Shown one piece after another: positions 18,994 to 28,921 of a DNA stretch of 60,554 nucleotides. Position numbers and translations under genes: made by a program. The stretch comes from Mycobacterium sp. 852002-10029_SCH5224772 (GTDB taxonomy: Bacteria; Actinomycetota; Actinomycetes; Mycobacteriales; Mycobacteriaceae): NCBI RefSeq assembly GCF_001667315.1, contig NZ_LZHT01000076.1, forward strand, positions 1 through 60,554, given 5' to 3'. Position 1 is the stretch's first letter. Every line of letters starts with the position of its first letter. The notes under the pieces are model-generated. The model was given only the letters and a program-made list of their open reading frames with translations, had not been told where the DNA came from and ran no database searches.

Positions 18994-20028
18994 ATGAACG
19001 CTCCCGTTTTCCTCGACGTCGATACCGGCGTGGACGACGCGCTGGCGCTGATGTACCTGTTCGCCAGCCCGGATGCCGAGGTGATCGGCATCGCTTCGAC
19101 CGGCGGAAACGTCTGCGTGGAGCAGGTTTGTGAAAACAACCTGGGCCTGCTGCGGCTGTGCGGCCTCACCGACATACCGGTTTCGCAGGGTTCCGATCAG
19201 ACGCTGACCGGACCGATGCGGCTGCCGTCAAAAGTCCACGGCCCCAGGGGATTGGGCTACGCCGACCTGCCGCCCGGCGAGCGCAGGCTCACCGACTACG
19301 ACTCGGCGAGCGCCTGGGTGCGCGCCGCGCACGCCCACCCCGGTGAGCTCATCGGTGTGGCCACCGGCCCGTTGACCAATCTGGCGCTGGCGCTGCGCGC
19401 CGAGCCCGCCCTGCCGACACTGCTGCGCCGGCTGGTGATCATGGGCGGTTCCTACGACCACCGGGGCAACACCACCGCGGTGGCGGAATGGAACATCAGC
19501 GTGGACCCCGAGGCGGCGGCCGAGGTGCTGGCCGCCTGGGGCCATGAAGCCGTTGAGCAGCAGCGGCTTCCGATCCTGTGCGGCCTGGACTTGACCCGCA
19601 AAGTCGCGATGACGCCCGAGCACCTGGCCCGGCTGGCGGCGGCCGCCGAGTCCACGACAACGCCGCTGAGCGAGCACGACGCGCGCGAAACCCGGTCGAC
19701 GGCGTCCAATCCGCTGGTCCGGGTGATCGAGGACGCCACCCGGTTCTACCTGGAGGCCTATCACGCACTCGGCCACGGGTATCAGGCACACATGCACGAC
19801 CCGTTGGCCGCCGCCGTCGCGCTGGATCCGGGCCTCGTCACGACCCGTCCGGCGACGGTGGACATCGAGCTGACCGGGACCCTGACCCGCGCGATGACGG
19901 TGACCGACTGGTCGACTCATCGGGAACCCAACGCGCTCATCGGGATTGACGTGGACGCGGCGGTCTTCTTCGATCGGTTCATCGAGCGGGTGGGCCCTTT
20001 CGCGCGCCGGTTAGCCTCTACCCTATGA
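18994..20028 (+). CDS. iunH: nucleoside hydrolase IunH (Rv3393)
   Basis: A 344-residue inosine/uridine-preferring nucleoside hydrolase. The calcium and ribose site DVDTGVDDALAL is at residues 8-19, with VATGPLTNLALAL and the C-terminal HDPLAAAVAL. It splits ribonucleosides into base and ribose for salvage. A TATGTT hexamer (18981-18986) lies 7 bases before the ATG, which suggests a leaderless mRNA. Its stop overlaps the next gene by ATGA. Confidence 0.92.
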   Translation: MNAPVFLDVDTGVDDALALMYLFASPDAEVIGIASTGGNVCVEQVCENNLGLLRLCGLTDIPVSQGSDQTLTGPMRLPSKVHGPRGLGYADLPPGERRLTDYDSASAWVRAAHAHPGELIGVATGPLTNLALALRAEPALPTLLRRLVIMGGSYDHRGNTTAVAEWNISVDPEAAAEVLAAWGHEAVEQQRLPILCGLDLTRKVAMTPEHLARLAAAAESTTTPLSEHDARETRSTASNPLVRVIEDATRFYLEAYHALGHGYQAHMHDPLAAAVALDPGLVTTRPATVDIELTGTLTRAMTVTDWSTHREPNALIGIDVDAAVFFDRFIERVGPFARRLASTL

Positions 20029-20477
20029 AGATCCGTGTCATCGAGCTGATCCGCGCGGGGTGGGGCGGCGTGCTGGCGGCCGCCCCCGCCGAGGTGTTGA
20101 GCCACATCCACGGGGTGCGGGCCGATCGCAAAGCGATCGTCGTCACCCGGATCCTGGGCGCTCGTCATCTGGCCCAGGCGGCATTGTCGGGGGTCAACCC
20201 CGGTCCGGAGGTGCTGGCGGCCGGGGTCTGGGTCGACACGGTGCACGCGGCGACCGCGCTCGGCCTGGCCCTCGTCGACCGGCGCCGGGCCCGCGGCGGG
20301 GTGATCGACGCCGTGGTCGCGGCGTCGTGGGCGGCCATGGGCTGGCGCCACCTGCGCACCGGCCAGGCCAGGACCGACGGGGTTCGCGGCCGCGACCGGC
20401 TGGCCCGCGCCGTCCTGCCAGTGTTGCCCGGTGGGCGGGCGCTGATGGCGCAAGCGCAGGCGGTACGCGCCACATAG
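20025..20477 (+). CDS. hypothetical small membrane protein
   Basis: 150 residues with no recognised domain. It has hydrophobic stretches around GVLAAAPAEVL, ILGARHLAQAALS, AAGVWVDTVHAATALGLAL and VIDAVVAASWAAMGW, consistent with three or four short membrane helices, separated by basic loops. The ATG overlaps the iunH stop (ATGA), so it is co-translated with the nucleoside hydrolase. I do not know a function; association with the membrane is inferred only from hydrophobicity. Confidence 0.75.
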   Translation: MKIRVIELIRAGWGGVLAAAPAEVLSHIHGVRADRKAIVVTRILGARHLAQAALSGVNPGPEVLAAGVWVDTVHAATALGLALVDRRRARGGVIDAVVAASWAAMGWRHLRTGQARTDGVRGRDRLARAVLPVLPGGRALMAQAQAVRAT

Positions 20478-20593
20478 CGCCACACCCTTGACGTCAGGGA
20501 CAATGGTGGTTTGTGTTGGCATGATTTGGTGGGGTGAGTGGGGCTCGGCGTCAAGCGTTAGCAGCCCTCATCAAATGAAAGGTTTCGGGAGTC

Positions 20594-21853
20594 ATGGCGG
20601 AGCTGGTTACCGGGAAAACGCTGCCGAACGTGGTCGTCACTGGCGTTGCCATGACGACCGCACTGGCGACTGACGCCGAGGCCACGTGGAAGCTGTTGCT
20701 GGACAGGCAAAGTGGCATCCGAAAACTCGAGGATTCGTTCATCGAGGAGTTTGACCTGCCGGTGCGCATCGGCGGTCACCTGTTGGAGGAGTTCGACGCC
20801 GGGCTGACCCGTGCCGAACGCCACCGGATGGGTTACCTGCAAACGATGTCGACCGTGCTGGGCCGGCGGGTGTGGGAGAACGCCGGCTCGCCGGAGGTGG
20901 ACAGCAACCGGCTGATGGTGTCGATCGGCACCGGCCTGGGGTCGGCGGAGCAGATCGTGTTCAGTTACGACGATCTGCGCGCTCGCGGCATGAAGGGGGT
21001 ATCCCCGCTGGCGGTGCAGAAGTACATGCCCAACGGGGCGGCCGCGGCGGTGGGTCTGGAGCGGCACGCCAGGGCCGGGGTGATCACCCCCGTATCTGCC
21101 TGCGCGTCGGGGTCCGAGGGCATCGCCCAGGCGTGGCGCAACATCGTCTTCGGAGAGGCCGACATCGCGATCTGCGGTGGTGTGGAGGTCAGGATCGAGG
21201 CGGTCGCGATCGCGGCCTTCGCCCAGATGCGGATCGTGATGTCCACCAAGAACGACGACCCGGTAGGCGCCTGTCGCCCGTTCGACCGCGACCGCACCGG
21301 CTTCGTGTTCGGCGAGGCCGGCGCGCTGATGGTCATCGAAACCGAGGAGCACGCCAAGGCCCGTGGGGCCAACATCTTGGCCCGCATCATGGGGGCCAGC
21401 ATCACCTCCGACGGCTACCACATGGTGGCCCCGGACCCCAACGGCGAACGCGCCGGGCACGCGATGAGCCGGGCGATCCAACTCGCCGGGCTGTCCCCCG
21501 GCGACATCGGCCACGTCAATGCGCACGCCACCGGCACCTCGGTGGGTGACGTCGCCGAGGGCAAGGCCATCAACAACGCGCTGGGCCCCCACGGCGGAAA
21601 CGCGGTCGTCTACGCGCCCAAGGCGGCGCTGGGCCACTCGGTCGGCGCGGTCGGTGCCGTCGAATCGATCCTGACCGTGCTCGCGCTGCGCGACCAGGTG
21701 GTTCCGCCGACGCTGAACCTGGAAAACCTCGACCCCGAAATCGACCTGGACGTCGTCGCGGGCAAACCACGCCCGGGCAACTACGAGTACGCGATCAACA
21801 ACTCGTTCGGGTTCGGCGGACACAACGTGGCCACCGTCTTCGGACGGTATTAA
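20594..21853 (+). CDS. beta-ketoacyl-ACP synthase, KasB paralogue
   Basis: A 419-residue KAS II-type condensing enzyme. The catalytic triad is complete: Cys170 in VSACASG, His311 in NAHATGT and His348 in KAALGHS, with Lys343. The N-terminus ([16 protein letters not shown]) and much of the body follow M. tuberculosis KasB far more closely than KasA. It is not in a FAS-II operon: acpM, kasA and accD6 are absent nearby. KasB extends meromycolate chains to full length; this copy could give a variant chain length or act in another lipid. GGGAG lies 2-6 bases before the ATG. Confidence 0.92.
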   Translation: MAELVTGKTLPNVVVTGVAMTTALATDAEATWKLLLDRQSGIRKLEDSFIEEFDLPVRIGGHLLEEFDAGLTRAERHRMGYLQTMSTVLGRRVWENAGSPEVDSNRLMVSIGTGLGSAEQIVFSYDDLRARGMKGVSPLAVQKYMPNGAAAAVGLERHARAGVITPVSACASGSEGIAQAWRNIVFGEADIAICGGVEVRIEAVAIAAFAQMRIVMSTKNDDPVGACRPFDRDRTGFVFGEAGALMVIETEEHAKARGANILARIMGASITSDGYHMVAPDPNGERAGHAMSRAIQLAGLSPGDIGHVNAHATGTSVGDVAEGKAINNALGPHGGNAVVYAPKAALGHSVGAVGAVESILTVLALRDQVVPPTLNLENLDPEIDLDVVAGKPRPGNYEYAINNSFGFGGHNVATVFGRY

Positions 21854-22138
21854 CGGGTATTCAAAGGCCAGGCCGCGCAGGTCTATTGGCGACGCAACGC
21901 CGGCCTCCCGATTCTTTTCGTCAGCAGCGTGCGGTCGGTCGGGCGCGATCGCGGCCAACTCGCCGCGTCCGCGGTTAGACCATCGGATCGCGGGTAGCCG
22001 ACGGATCGTGGCCTTCGGCAAATCTTTGCCCCACGCGGTTAGCCACTTGGCCGGGACGGGAGGAGCGATCATGACGGGTATCGGCTGCGACGACCCGGAG
22101 ACGATCGTGGGACTCGAGGGACCCGGGGATGGGGCCGA
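21854..22138. other. intergenic region between the kasB paralogue and the FAD/FeS oxidase
   Basis: 285 bases with no gene I can support. A promoter for the lactate module is expected here. The long minus-strand open frame passing through has no domain and is a GC-bias shadow. Confidence 0.45.
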
Positions 22139-25100
22139 ATGAGCCTGCTCAGGACCGACCAGACGCGGATCATCCCGGCCCACCCGGATACCCACCTCGT
22201 TGCCGGGATGGCCGCCACCGACAAGGTCAACGTCACCGGCCTGGAAAACCAGCTCCGCCGGCACGTCACCGGCGAAGTGCGGTTCGACACGGCCACGTTG
22301 GCGATGTACGCCAATGATGCGTCGAACTTCCGGCAGGTTCCGATCGGGGTGGTGATTCCCAAGACGCTCAACGATGTCGTGCAGACGGTGCGCGCCTGCC
22401 ACGCCTACCGCGCGCCGGTGCTGTGCCGTGGCGGCGGCACGAGCCTGTCCGGGGAGACCGTCAATGTGGCGGTGGTGATTGACTTTTCGAAGTATCTCAC
22501 CGGCATCATCGACATCGACGCGCAACGCCGGCTGGCCACCGTGCAGACCGGGGTGATCAACGAACAGCTCAACAAGGCCACCGGCGAGCACGGGCTGGTG
22601 TTCGGCCCCGACCCGTCGTCGCATTCGCGGTGCACGCTGGGCGGCAACATCGGCAACAACTCCTGCGGGGTGCACTCGGTCCAATCGCGCTTTTACGGAC
22701 CGGGGCCCCGCACCTCCGACAACACCCACCAACTCGACATCGTCACCTACGACGGCGCCCGGTTCACCGTCGGCGTGAACGAGGAGAAGGACCTCGAGAC
22801 GATCATCGCCGCCGGCGGTCGCAAGGGCGAAATCTATGCCGCGCTACGGGATTTGCGCGACGAGTACGCCGAGGACATCCGCCAGGGCTACGCCGACGTC
22901 GCCGAGGTGCCCCGGCGGGTGTCCGGCTACAACCTCGACGAGCTGCTCCCCGAGCGGGGATTCAACGTCGCCCGCGCCCTGGTCGGCACCGAAAGCACCT
23001 GTGCGGTCGCCCTGACCGCGACCGTGATGCTTACCCCGGCCATGCTCCACCGCACCGTGGTGGTGGTGGAGTTCGACTCCCTCGGCGCGGCCGGCGACCT
23101 CGCGCCGGAGATGATGGAGTGGAAGCCCATCGGGCTCGAGGCCGTCGACCACCTGCTCGTGCACGACCAGGAAATCAGCGGTACCAACGCCGCCGGCCGG
23201 GCCGCGTTGCCGCGCCCGGACTCCACCGGGGCCTGGCTCATGGTCCAGTTCGGCTCCGATGAACCCCACGAATCACTCGAGCGGGCAGAGGAATTCGTTC
23301 GGTGGTTGAAGAAGAAAAAGCACGTCGAGGACGACCGCATCGTGCTGGCCCGCAGCAAGCAGGACGGCGGGAACAGCGCCGAGCTGTGGGCGATCCGCGA
23401 GGCCGGGCTGGGCTCGACGGCGTTCCCGGTGGACGGCGGCAATTACTGGCCGGGCTGGGAGGACTCCGCGGTCCCCTGGCGGCGGATCGGTGACTACGTG
23501 CGCGATCTGCAGCAGCTCTACGCCAAACACCACCTGCGCGGCGCCATGTACGGCCATCTCGGGGAGGGCTGCATCCACTCCCGAATCGGGTTCGATCTGC
23601 GCCACAAGGACGGTCTGGTCAACTACCGCAAGTTCATGGAGGAGGCCGGCGACCTGGTCGCGTCCTACGGCGGGTCGATGTCCGGTGAGCACGGCGACGG
23701 CCAGCAGCGCGCCGAGTTGCTCGGCAAGCAGTACAGCCCGCGGCTGATGGAGGCCATGCGCAAGTTCAAGCTGATCTGGGATCCCGAGTGGAAGATGAAC
23801 CCCGGCAAGGTGATCGACCCGTATCGGTTCGACGAAAACCTCAAGCTGGGCACGGATTACAATCCGTCGCGGCCCCAGGTGAAGTTCGCCTATACCGAGG
23901 ACCACGGCGACTTCTCGCATGCGGCGTTGCGCTGCGTCGGCGTCGGTAAGTGCCGGGTGCCGGAGGCGCAGGACACCATGTGCCCCAGCTACCAGGTGAC
24001 CAGGGAGGAGAAACACTCCACGCGGGGGCGGGCGCGGCTGCTGTTCGAGATGCTGCGCGGCGAGGTGATCACCGACGGCTGGCAGTCCGACGAAGTCGCC
24101 GACGCGCTGGACCTGTGCCTGGCCTGCAAGGGCTGCACCAACGACTGCCCGGTGGAGGTGGACATCCCCACCTACAAGGCGGAGTTCCTCTACCACCACT
24201 TCCGGTCGCTGCGCCGCTGGCGACCGCGGCACGCCTACGCGTTCGGGTTCATCGACCGGGCCGCGCAGTTGGCCAGCGCCATCCCCGAGCTGGCCAACTT
24301 CGCCACCCAGACGCCGGTGCTCTCCCGAATCGCCAAGGCGCTGGGCGGAATCGACCGCCACCGGCCGTTGCCCACCTTCGCGCCGATGACACTGCAACAG
24401 TGGTTCGCGGCGCGTCCCGTCGTCAACCCCACCGGGCCGCGGGTGATCCTGTTTCCCGATACCTTCAACAACCGCCTGCACACCGATGTCGGGGTGGCCT
24501 GCGTGGAGGCGATCGAGGCCGCCGGCTGGCGCGTCGTCATGCCCACGGGCCACATTTGTTGCGGCCGTCCGCTGTATGACTACGGCTTTCTCGACGTCGC
24601 CGAACACTACCTCAACGATGTGGTGGGGCAGTTGCGTAGCGAAATACGAGCCGGCACACCGATTGTCGGCATGGAGCCGAGCTGTCTGGCCGTCTTCAAG
24701 GACGAGCTCAAGAAGCTGCTGCCACACGACGACGACGCGGACCGCCTGCTGCGCAACAGCTATCACTTCGCGCAGTTCTTCACCGAGTTCGATGTCGAGC
24801 TGCCCAAGGTGTCCTCCACCGGGTCCGCTGCCCGGGCGCTGTTGTGGGGCCACTGCCACCAGCGGGCCACCGGCGGGGTCGACGCCGACCAGCAGGTGCT
24901 GCAGGACATGGGCATCGACGTGCAGCCGGTCTCCGGTGGTTGCTGCGGGCTGGCCGGCTCGTGGGGGTTCGAGCAGGGCAAGTACCAACTCTCGCTCGAC
25001 TGCGGCGAACAGGCCCTGCTGCCGGCGATCCGAAAGAACCCGGATGCCCTGGTGGTGGCCAACGGATTCTCCTGCCAGACGCAGATCAGCGACTCCGGGT

Positions 25101-25312
25101 CGGCGAATGCGCTGCACCTGGGTCAGATCATGGCCATGGCGAAGACTTCGGCCGACATCGGCTCGACGCCTCCCCCGGGCCGGCCCGAGCCCGACTCACG
25201 AACGCGCGCCACGCGGATCGCCGTGCCGACGGCCGCGTTGGGCGCGGCGACGCTGGCCGGTGCGGCCGTGGTGCGAAAGCTTTGGACGACAAAGGGGCCG
25301 AGGCAGGCGTAG
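22139..25312 (+). CDS. FAD-linked oxidase fused to FeS/CCG domains (D-lactate/glycolate dehydrogenase-like)
   Basis: A 1057-residue three-part protein. A FAD-binding-4 domain (about 55-290, with RGGGTSLSGE and GGNIGNNSCG) is followed by the FAD-oxidase C-terminal domain (to about 580, with GHLGEGCIHSRI and GEHGDGQQR). Next are ferredoxin cysteines (CLACKGCTNDCPVEVD) and two CCG modules (GHICCGRPLYDYG, GGCCGLAGSWG). Such fusions oxidise D-2-hydroxy acids, chiefly D-lactate, and pass electrons to quinone. The last 30 residues contain a hydrophobic stretch (AALGAATLAGAAVV) that may anchor it to the membrane. A later start at Met24 is possible. Confidence 0.88.
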   Translation: MSLLRTDQTRIIPAHPDTHLVAGMAATDKVNVTGLENQLRRHVTGEVRFDTATLAMYANDASNFRQVPIGVVIPKTLNDVVQTVRACHAYRAPVLCRGGGTSLSGETVNVAVVIDFSKYLTGIIDIDAQRRLATVQTGVINEQLNKATGEHGLVFGPDPSSHSRCTLGGNIGNNSCGVHSVQSRFYGPGPRTSDNTHQLDIVTYDGARFTVGVNEEKDLETIIAAGGRKGEIYAALRDLRDEYAEDIRQGYADVAEVPRRVSGYNLDELLPERGFNVARALVGTESTCAVALTATVMLTPAMLHRTVVVVEFDSLGAAGDLAPEMMEWKPIGLEAVDHLLVHDQEISGTNAAGRAALPRPDSTGAWLMVQFGSDEPHESLERAEEFVRWLKKKKHVEDDRIVLARSKQDGGNSAELWAIREAGLGSTAFPVDGGNYWPGWEDSAVPWRRIGDYVRDLQQLYAKHHLRGAMYGHLGEGCIHSRIGFDLRHKDGLVNYRKFMEEAGDLVASYGGSMSGEHGDGQQRAELLGKQYSPRLMEAMRKFKLIWDPEWKMNPGKVIDPYRFDENLKLGTDYNPSRPQVKFAYTEDHGDFSHAALRCVGVGKCRVPEAQDTMCPSYQVTREEKHSTRGRARLLFEMLRGEVITDGWQSDEVADALDLCLACKGCTNDCPVEVDIPTYKAEFLYHHFRSLRRWRPRHAYAFGFIDRAAQLASAIPELANFATQTPVLSRIAKALGGIDRHRPLPTFAPMTLQQWFAARPVVNPTGPRVILFPDTFNNRLHTDVGVACVEAIEAAGWRVVMPTGHICCGRPLYDYGFLDVAEHYLNDVVGQLRSEIRAGTPIVGMEPSCLAVFKDELKKLLPHDDDADRLLRNSYHFAQFFTEFDVELPKVSSTGSAARALLWGHCHQRATGGVDADQQVLQDMGIDVQPVSGGCCGLAGSWGFEQGKYQLSLDCGEQALLPAIRKNPDALVVANGFSCQTQISDSGSANALHLGQIMAMAKTSADIGSTPPPGRPEPDSRTRATRIAVPTAALGAATLAGAAVVRKLWTTKGPRQA

Positions 25313-25388
25313 GGCCCGACCGGACGTGATCGGCAGCGGTCTCCGAGGCGGCCGTTTGGTGCACCGAGTGTGGGGTACTGGACCGACT

Positions 25389-26546
25389 ATGGCCTTCGCC
25401 GATTATCAAAACGAGTTGTACGACCAGTCGCTGCACGGAAATCAGCCGCAGTACCCGATCAGGTTCGAGGACTTGGAGGAAAAGGCGGCGGCGGCGATGA
25501 CCCCGAAGGTGCTGCAGTACGTCGCGGGCGGCGCCGGCGACGAGCACACCCAGCGCGCCAACTGCGCGGCGTTCAAACGGTGGGGACTGTATCCGCGGAT
25601 GGGGATCGCCCCCGAGGAGCGCGACATGTCCGTGGAGCTGTTCGGCATGAGGTTTCCGTCACCGATCTTCATGGCACCCATCGGCGTCATCGGGGTGTGC
25701 GACCCGGACGGCCACGGGGACGTGCTGTGCGCCCGGGCCTCCGTCCGTACCGGCGTCCCGTTCTTCGTGGGCACGCTCACGTCGGACCCGATGGAAGATA
25801 TCGCCGCAGAACTGGGCGATACCCCGGCGTTTTTCCAGCTGTACACGCCGCCGGATCGCAAGATGGCCGCCAGCCTGGTGCACCGCGCCGAGGAGTGCGG
25901 TTTCAAAAGCATCGCCGTCACCCTGGATACGTGGGTCACCGGATGGCGGCCCCGCGACCTCAGCGGCGGGAACTACCCCCAGGTGCCCAGCGGGTGCCTG
26001 GCCAACTACACCAGCGATCCGGTTTTTCGTGCCAGCCTGAGCCGGGGCGAAGACGCCACCGAGGCGGCGGTGCGCAAGCTGCCGATTTTCGGCGGCCCGT
26101 TTCGGTGGGAGGACTTGGAGTGGCTGCGGGCGGAGACCGATCTGCCGCTGATGGTCAAGGGCATCTGCCACCCCGAGGACGTTCGCCGCGCCAAAGACAT
26201 TGGTGTGGATGGCATTTACTGCTCCAATCACGGCGGACGGCAAGCCAACGGCGGGCTGCCCTGCCTGGATTGCCTGCCCGACGTGCTCGAGGCCGCCGAT
26301 CCGATGCCGGTGCTGTTCGACTCGGGTGTGCGCAGCGGGGCCGACATCATCAAGGCGCTCGCGCTGGGGGCGACCGCCGTCGGGATCGGCCGCCCCTATG
26401 CCTACGGGCTGGCTCTCGGGGGCGTCGACGGCATCGTGCACGTGCTGCGCTCGCTGCTGGCCGAAGCGGATCTGATCATGGCCGTCGACGGATATCCCTC
26501 GCTCAAGGACCTGACGCCCGAGGCGCTGCGGCCCACCTACTCGTAA
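25389..26546 (+). CDS. FMN-dependent alpha-hydroxy acid oxidase, lactate 2-monooxygenase type
   Basis: A 385-residue TIM-barrel flavoenzyme. The N-terminal pattern (YVAGGAGDEHTQRAN, ERDMSVELFG, FMAPIGVIGVC) follows M. smegmatis lactate 2-monooxygenase, and the catalytic His lies in YCSNHGGRQANGG. That enzyme turns L-lactate plus oxygen into acetate, carbon dioxide and water. It follows the D-lactate-type dehydrogenase by 76 bases on the same strand, so the two form a lactate-use module. Its stop overlaps the stop of imuB by 10 bases. Confidence 0.9.
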   Translation: MAFADYQNELYDQSLHGNQPQYPIRFEDLEEKAAAAMTPKVLQYVAGGAGDEHTQRANCAAFKRWGLYPRMGIAPEERDMSVELFGMRFPSPIFMAPIGVIGVCDPDGHGDVLCARASVRTGVPFFVGTLTSDPMEDIAAELGDTPAFFQLYTPPDRKMAASLVHRAEECGFKSIAVTLDTWVTGWRPRDLSGGNYPQVPSGCLANYTSDPVFRASLSRGEDATEAAVRKLPIFGGPFRWEDLEWLRAETDLPLMVKGICHPEDVRRAKDIGVDGIYCSNHGGRQANGGLPCLDCLPDVLEAADPMPVLFDSGVRSGADIIKALALGATAVGIGRPYAYGLALGGVDGIVHVLRSLLAEADLIMAVDGYPSLKDLTPEALRPTYS

Positions 26547-28144
26547 CTTCCCTCGAGATACCAGCGCCGCTGGCGATAGCACAGCAGCAACGCACGCTCG
26601 CTCTCCAGCAAGACCTGCGCGCGGGCGGTGCGGCCAGACCCTTGACCGGCCCCCTGACCGCCCACGACCCGATCGTCCCACCACCGCTCGTCGACCGGCC
26701 AGGGCCCGGCCCACCAGCACAGCCGCTCGTCTCGGCCCTGGACACCACCGCTGATCATGCGGGCCGGGTCCGCGGAGAACAGCCCCCGGTTGGTCACCCG
26801 TATTGGATTCCCTTGGGCGTCAAGCAATTCCACCGGGTCATCCAACAGCACCGCCGGTGACGGCTCGGGTAGCCGGCCGGGCCACGGCAGATCGGGATCG
26901 GCCCGCGGCACCGGCTCGTCGCCCAGCGGGATCAGCGTGATGCGCTCGGCCGGCCCGCGACCGCCGGACAGCACCGGCACTCGCACCGCCTCGGGGCCGA
27001 GCAGGCCCTGCACCCGCACCAGCGCCCGGCGGGCCCGCAGCCGGTCCTCCTCCCCCAGCCCACCCCAGAGCGGCAACTGCAGCGCCTCGGCGGATACCAC
27101 CTCCACCGCCTGCAGCCGCAACAGCGTCACCGCGGCGGTGGGGCGGGGGTCGCGCGCGGTGCGATTGCTCAGCCATCCGTCGAGTTGCCAGCGCACCCGG
27201 TCTGCGGTGGCGTCCTCGGTCAACGGCTCGGCGCATCGCCACACTCGATGGCGTTCTTCGCCGTTGGCGGTGACGGCGTGGATGGCCAGCCGGGTGCATC
27301 CCACGCCGGCGGCCATCAGCGTCTGATGCAGCGCGCCGGCCAGCGAGCGCCCGGCGAACGCCGCGGCGTCAACCCGGTCGATCGGCGGATCGCAGTCCAG
27401 CACGGCCTCGAGCTCGGCCGGCGGTTCCCGCCCGGAGGGCGGCCGTTCGGGTTCGCCGCGGGCCAACCGGTGCGCGGTCACCCCGTCGGCGCCGAACCTG
27501 GAAGCCACGTCGCTGCGCGACAGCGCGGCGAACTGCCCGATGGTGCGAATCCCCATCCGCCACAACAGGTCCGTCAGCTCTTCTCGGCCGGGGCCGGACA
27601 GGCTCGGCTCGGTGGCGAGTTGGCGGATGGACAGCACCGACAAAAACCGCGCATCGCCTCCCGGCTCGACGACACGGCCGGCCCGCGCCGCGAAGACCGC
27701 GGTGGACAACTGGTCGGCGATCCCGACCTGACACTCGGCGCCGGCGCCGGCCACCGCATCGATCAGCCGTTCGGCGGCGGTGGCCTCGGACCCGAAATAG
27801 CGGGCCGCCCCGCGCACCGGCAACACCAGGAGCCCGGGCCGCAACACCTCGGCGCGGGGCACCAGCTCGTCCACCGCCGCGATCACCGCTTCGAAGAAGC
27901 GGGCGTCGCGGTCCGCGTCGGCGGTGGTGACATGCAGGTGCGGGCACCGGGCCGCCGCCTCCCGGCGCCGCAGCCCCCGCCGCACCCCCACCGCCCGGGC
28001 GGCCGACGAGCAGGCGATCACCCGGTTGGCCAGCGTGACCGCGACCGGGACGGTGGCGGACAGATCCGCGGCCGCGGCCGCCGCGACCGCGGGCCAATCC
28101 ATGCACCAGATCGCCAAAACCCTTGAACCAGAAGGGGTTACCAC
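26537..28144 (-). CDS. imuB: mutasome adaptor ImuB (Rv3394c)
   Basis: A 535-residue Y-family polymerase-like protein without the catalytic acidic residues, as is normal for ImuB. The N-terminus (LAIWCMDWPAVAAA) and helix-hairpin-helix region (MGIRTIGQFAALS) are recognisable. The beta-clamp motif QLPLWG is at residues 356-361; in M. tuberculosis the same motif tethers the mutasome to the sliding clamp. The GTG start is 6 bases after the imuA' stop. It acts with DnaE2 and ImuA' in damage-induced mutagenesis. Confidence 0.95.
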   Translation of the reverse strand: MVTPSGSRVLAIWCMDWPAVAAAAAADLSATVPVAVTLANRVIACSSAARAVGVRRGLRRREAAARCPHLHVTTADADRDARFFEAVIAAVDELVPRAEVLRPGLLVLPVRGAARYFGSEATAAERLIDAVAGAGAECQVGIADQLSTAVFAARAGRVVEPGGDARFLSVLSIRQLATEPSLSGPGREELTDLLWRMGIRTIGQFAALSRSDVASRFGADGVTAHRLARGEPERPPSGREPPAELEAVLDCDPPIDRVDAAAFAGRSLAGALHQTLMAAGVGCTRLAIHAVTANGEERHRVWRCAEPLTEDATADRVRWQLDGWLSNRTARDPRPTAAVTLLRLQAVEVVSAEALQLPLWGGLGEEDRLRARRALVRVQGLLGPEAVRVPVLSGGRGPAERITLIPLGDEPVPRADPDLPWPGRLPEPSPAVLLDDPVELLDAQGNPIRVTNRGLFSADPARMISGGVQGRDERLCWWAGPWPVDERWWDDRVVGGQGAGQGSGRTARAQVLLESERALLLCYRQRRWYLEGSYE

Positions 28145-28150
28145 CGGAAT

Positions 28151-28831
28151 TCACCCGGCTCGCGCTGGGGGCATCACCCGTCGTCCCGCGCACATCCCGC
28201 TGACCTGCAGCCGCACCCCGCTGATCCGGCCGTATCCGGGGGCGGGCGTTCCCCAATGGGGGGTGATCTCATAGCTGCAGACCCGGGCAGCGAGCCGCGT
28301 CGGCGCGCCCTGCCAATCGCCGCCGGTGACCAGCAGGGTGCACCCCTTGCTGCGGGCCCGCGCCACCACCGCCCGCGCCCGGGTCGGTGGCACCCGGCGC
28401 CCGCCCAGCCCGAGGACCACCAGATCCATGCCGTCGACGAGGACCGCGGCCACCTCCACAGGATCGGTTCCGGGATCCGGTATCACCGCGACCCGGCTCA
28501 GATCCGCCCCCATCTCCGCGGCGGCCAGCAGCCCGATGTCCGGCTGACCGACGATCGCGGCGTTGCCACCGGCCGCCGTGACCGCGGCGACCATGCTCAA
28601 CAGCAGCGACCGGGCACCCGAGAGCACCGCCACCGTTCCCCGCGGCAGCGGCGCCGGCAACAGGTCCGCCAGCCACTGCGGCAGCGTCAGTCGGGATTCC
28701 GAGTCCAGCACGTCGTCGGGGACAGCCGGCCCGGTCTTTTTTGCGGAGATGCTCGCCATCCGCCGGCGAAGCGATTCGAGCTGCTCAGCACGGGTTTCTT
28801 CGTGGCGACTGGAGGCAAAAGCCGCGGTCAT
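28151..28831 (-). CDS. imuA': mutasome protein ImuA' (Rv3395c)
   Basis: A 226-residue RecA-like protein without a classical complete Walker A, as expected for ImuA'. Recognisable parts are [18 protein letters not shown] in the P-loop position and DLVVLGLGG as the second strand. In M. tuberculosis ImuA' interacts with ImuB and DnaE2 and is needed for induced mutagenesis. It is the first gene of the imuA'-imuB operon and lies 24 bases downstream of a LexA box. Confidence 0.93.
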   Translation of the reverse strand: MTAAFASSRHEETRAEQLESLRRRMASISAKKTGPAVPDDVLDSESRLTLPQWLADLLPAPLPRGTVAVLSGARSLLLSMVAAVTAAGGNAAIVGQPDIGLLAAAEMGADLSRVAVIPDPGTDPVEVAAVLVDGMDLVVLGLGGRRVPPTRARAVVARARSKGCTLLVTGGDWQGAPTRLAARVCSYEITPHWGTPAPGYGRISGVRLQVSGMCAGRRVMPPARAG

Positions 28832-28855
28832 GACCTAGCCCCCTTCATTCGGTGT

Positions 28856-28871
28856 TCGAAAATATGTTCGA
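28856..28871 (-). promoter_or_regulatory. LexA SOS box of imuA'-imuB
   Basis: TCGAAAATATGTTCGA matches the mycobacterial LexA consensus TCGAAC-N4-GTTCGA with one mismatch. It lies 24 bases upstream of the imuA' ATG and about 50 bases upstream of the divergent secreted-protein gene, so it may also affect that gene. Confidence 0.88.
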
Positions 28872-28921
28872 AGTAAACACCGGCCCTCTGACAACCGTCA
28901 AGCAACGTGAGAGGCTGCTTT

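Noticed and set aside
20558..22732. 724-codon minus-strand frame over the kasB paralogue
   Set aside because: No domain, composition of an antisense shadow rich in His, Gly and Arg.
23273..25117. 614-codon minus-strand frame over the FAD/FeS oxidase
   Set aside because: Antisense shadow; the plus-strand protein has complete domains.
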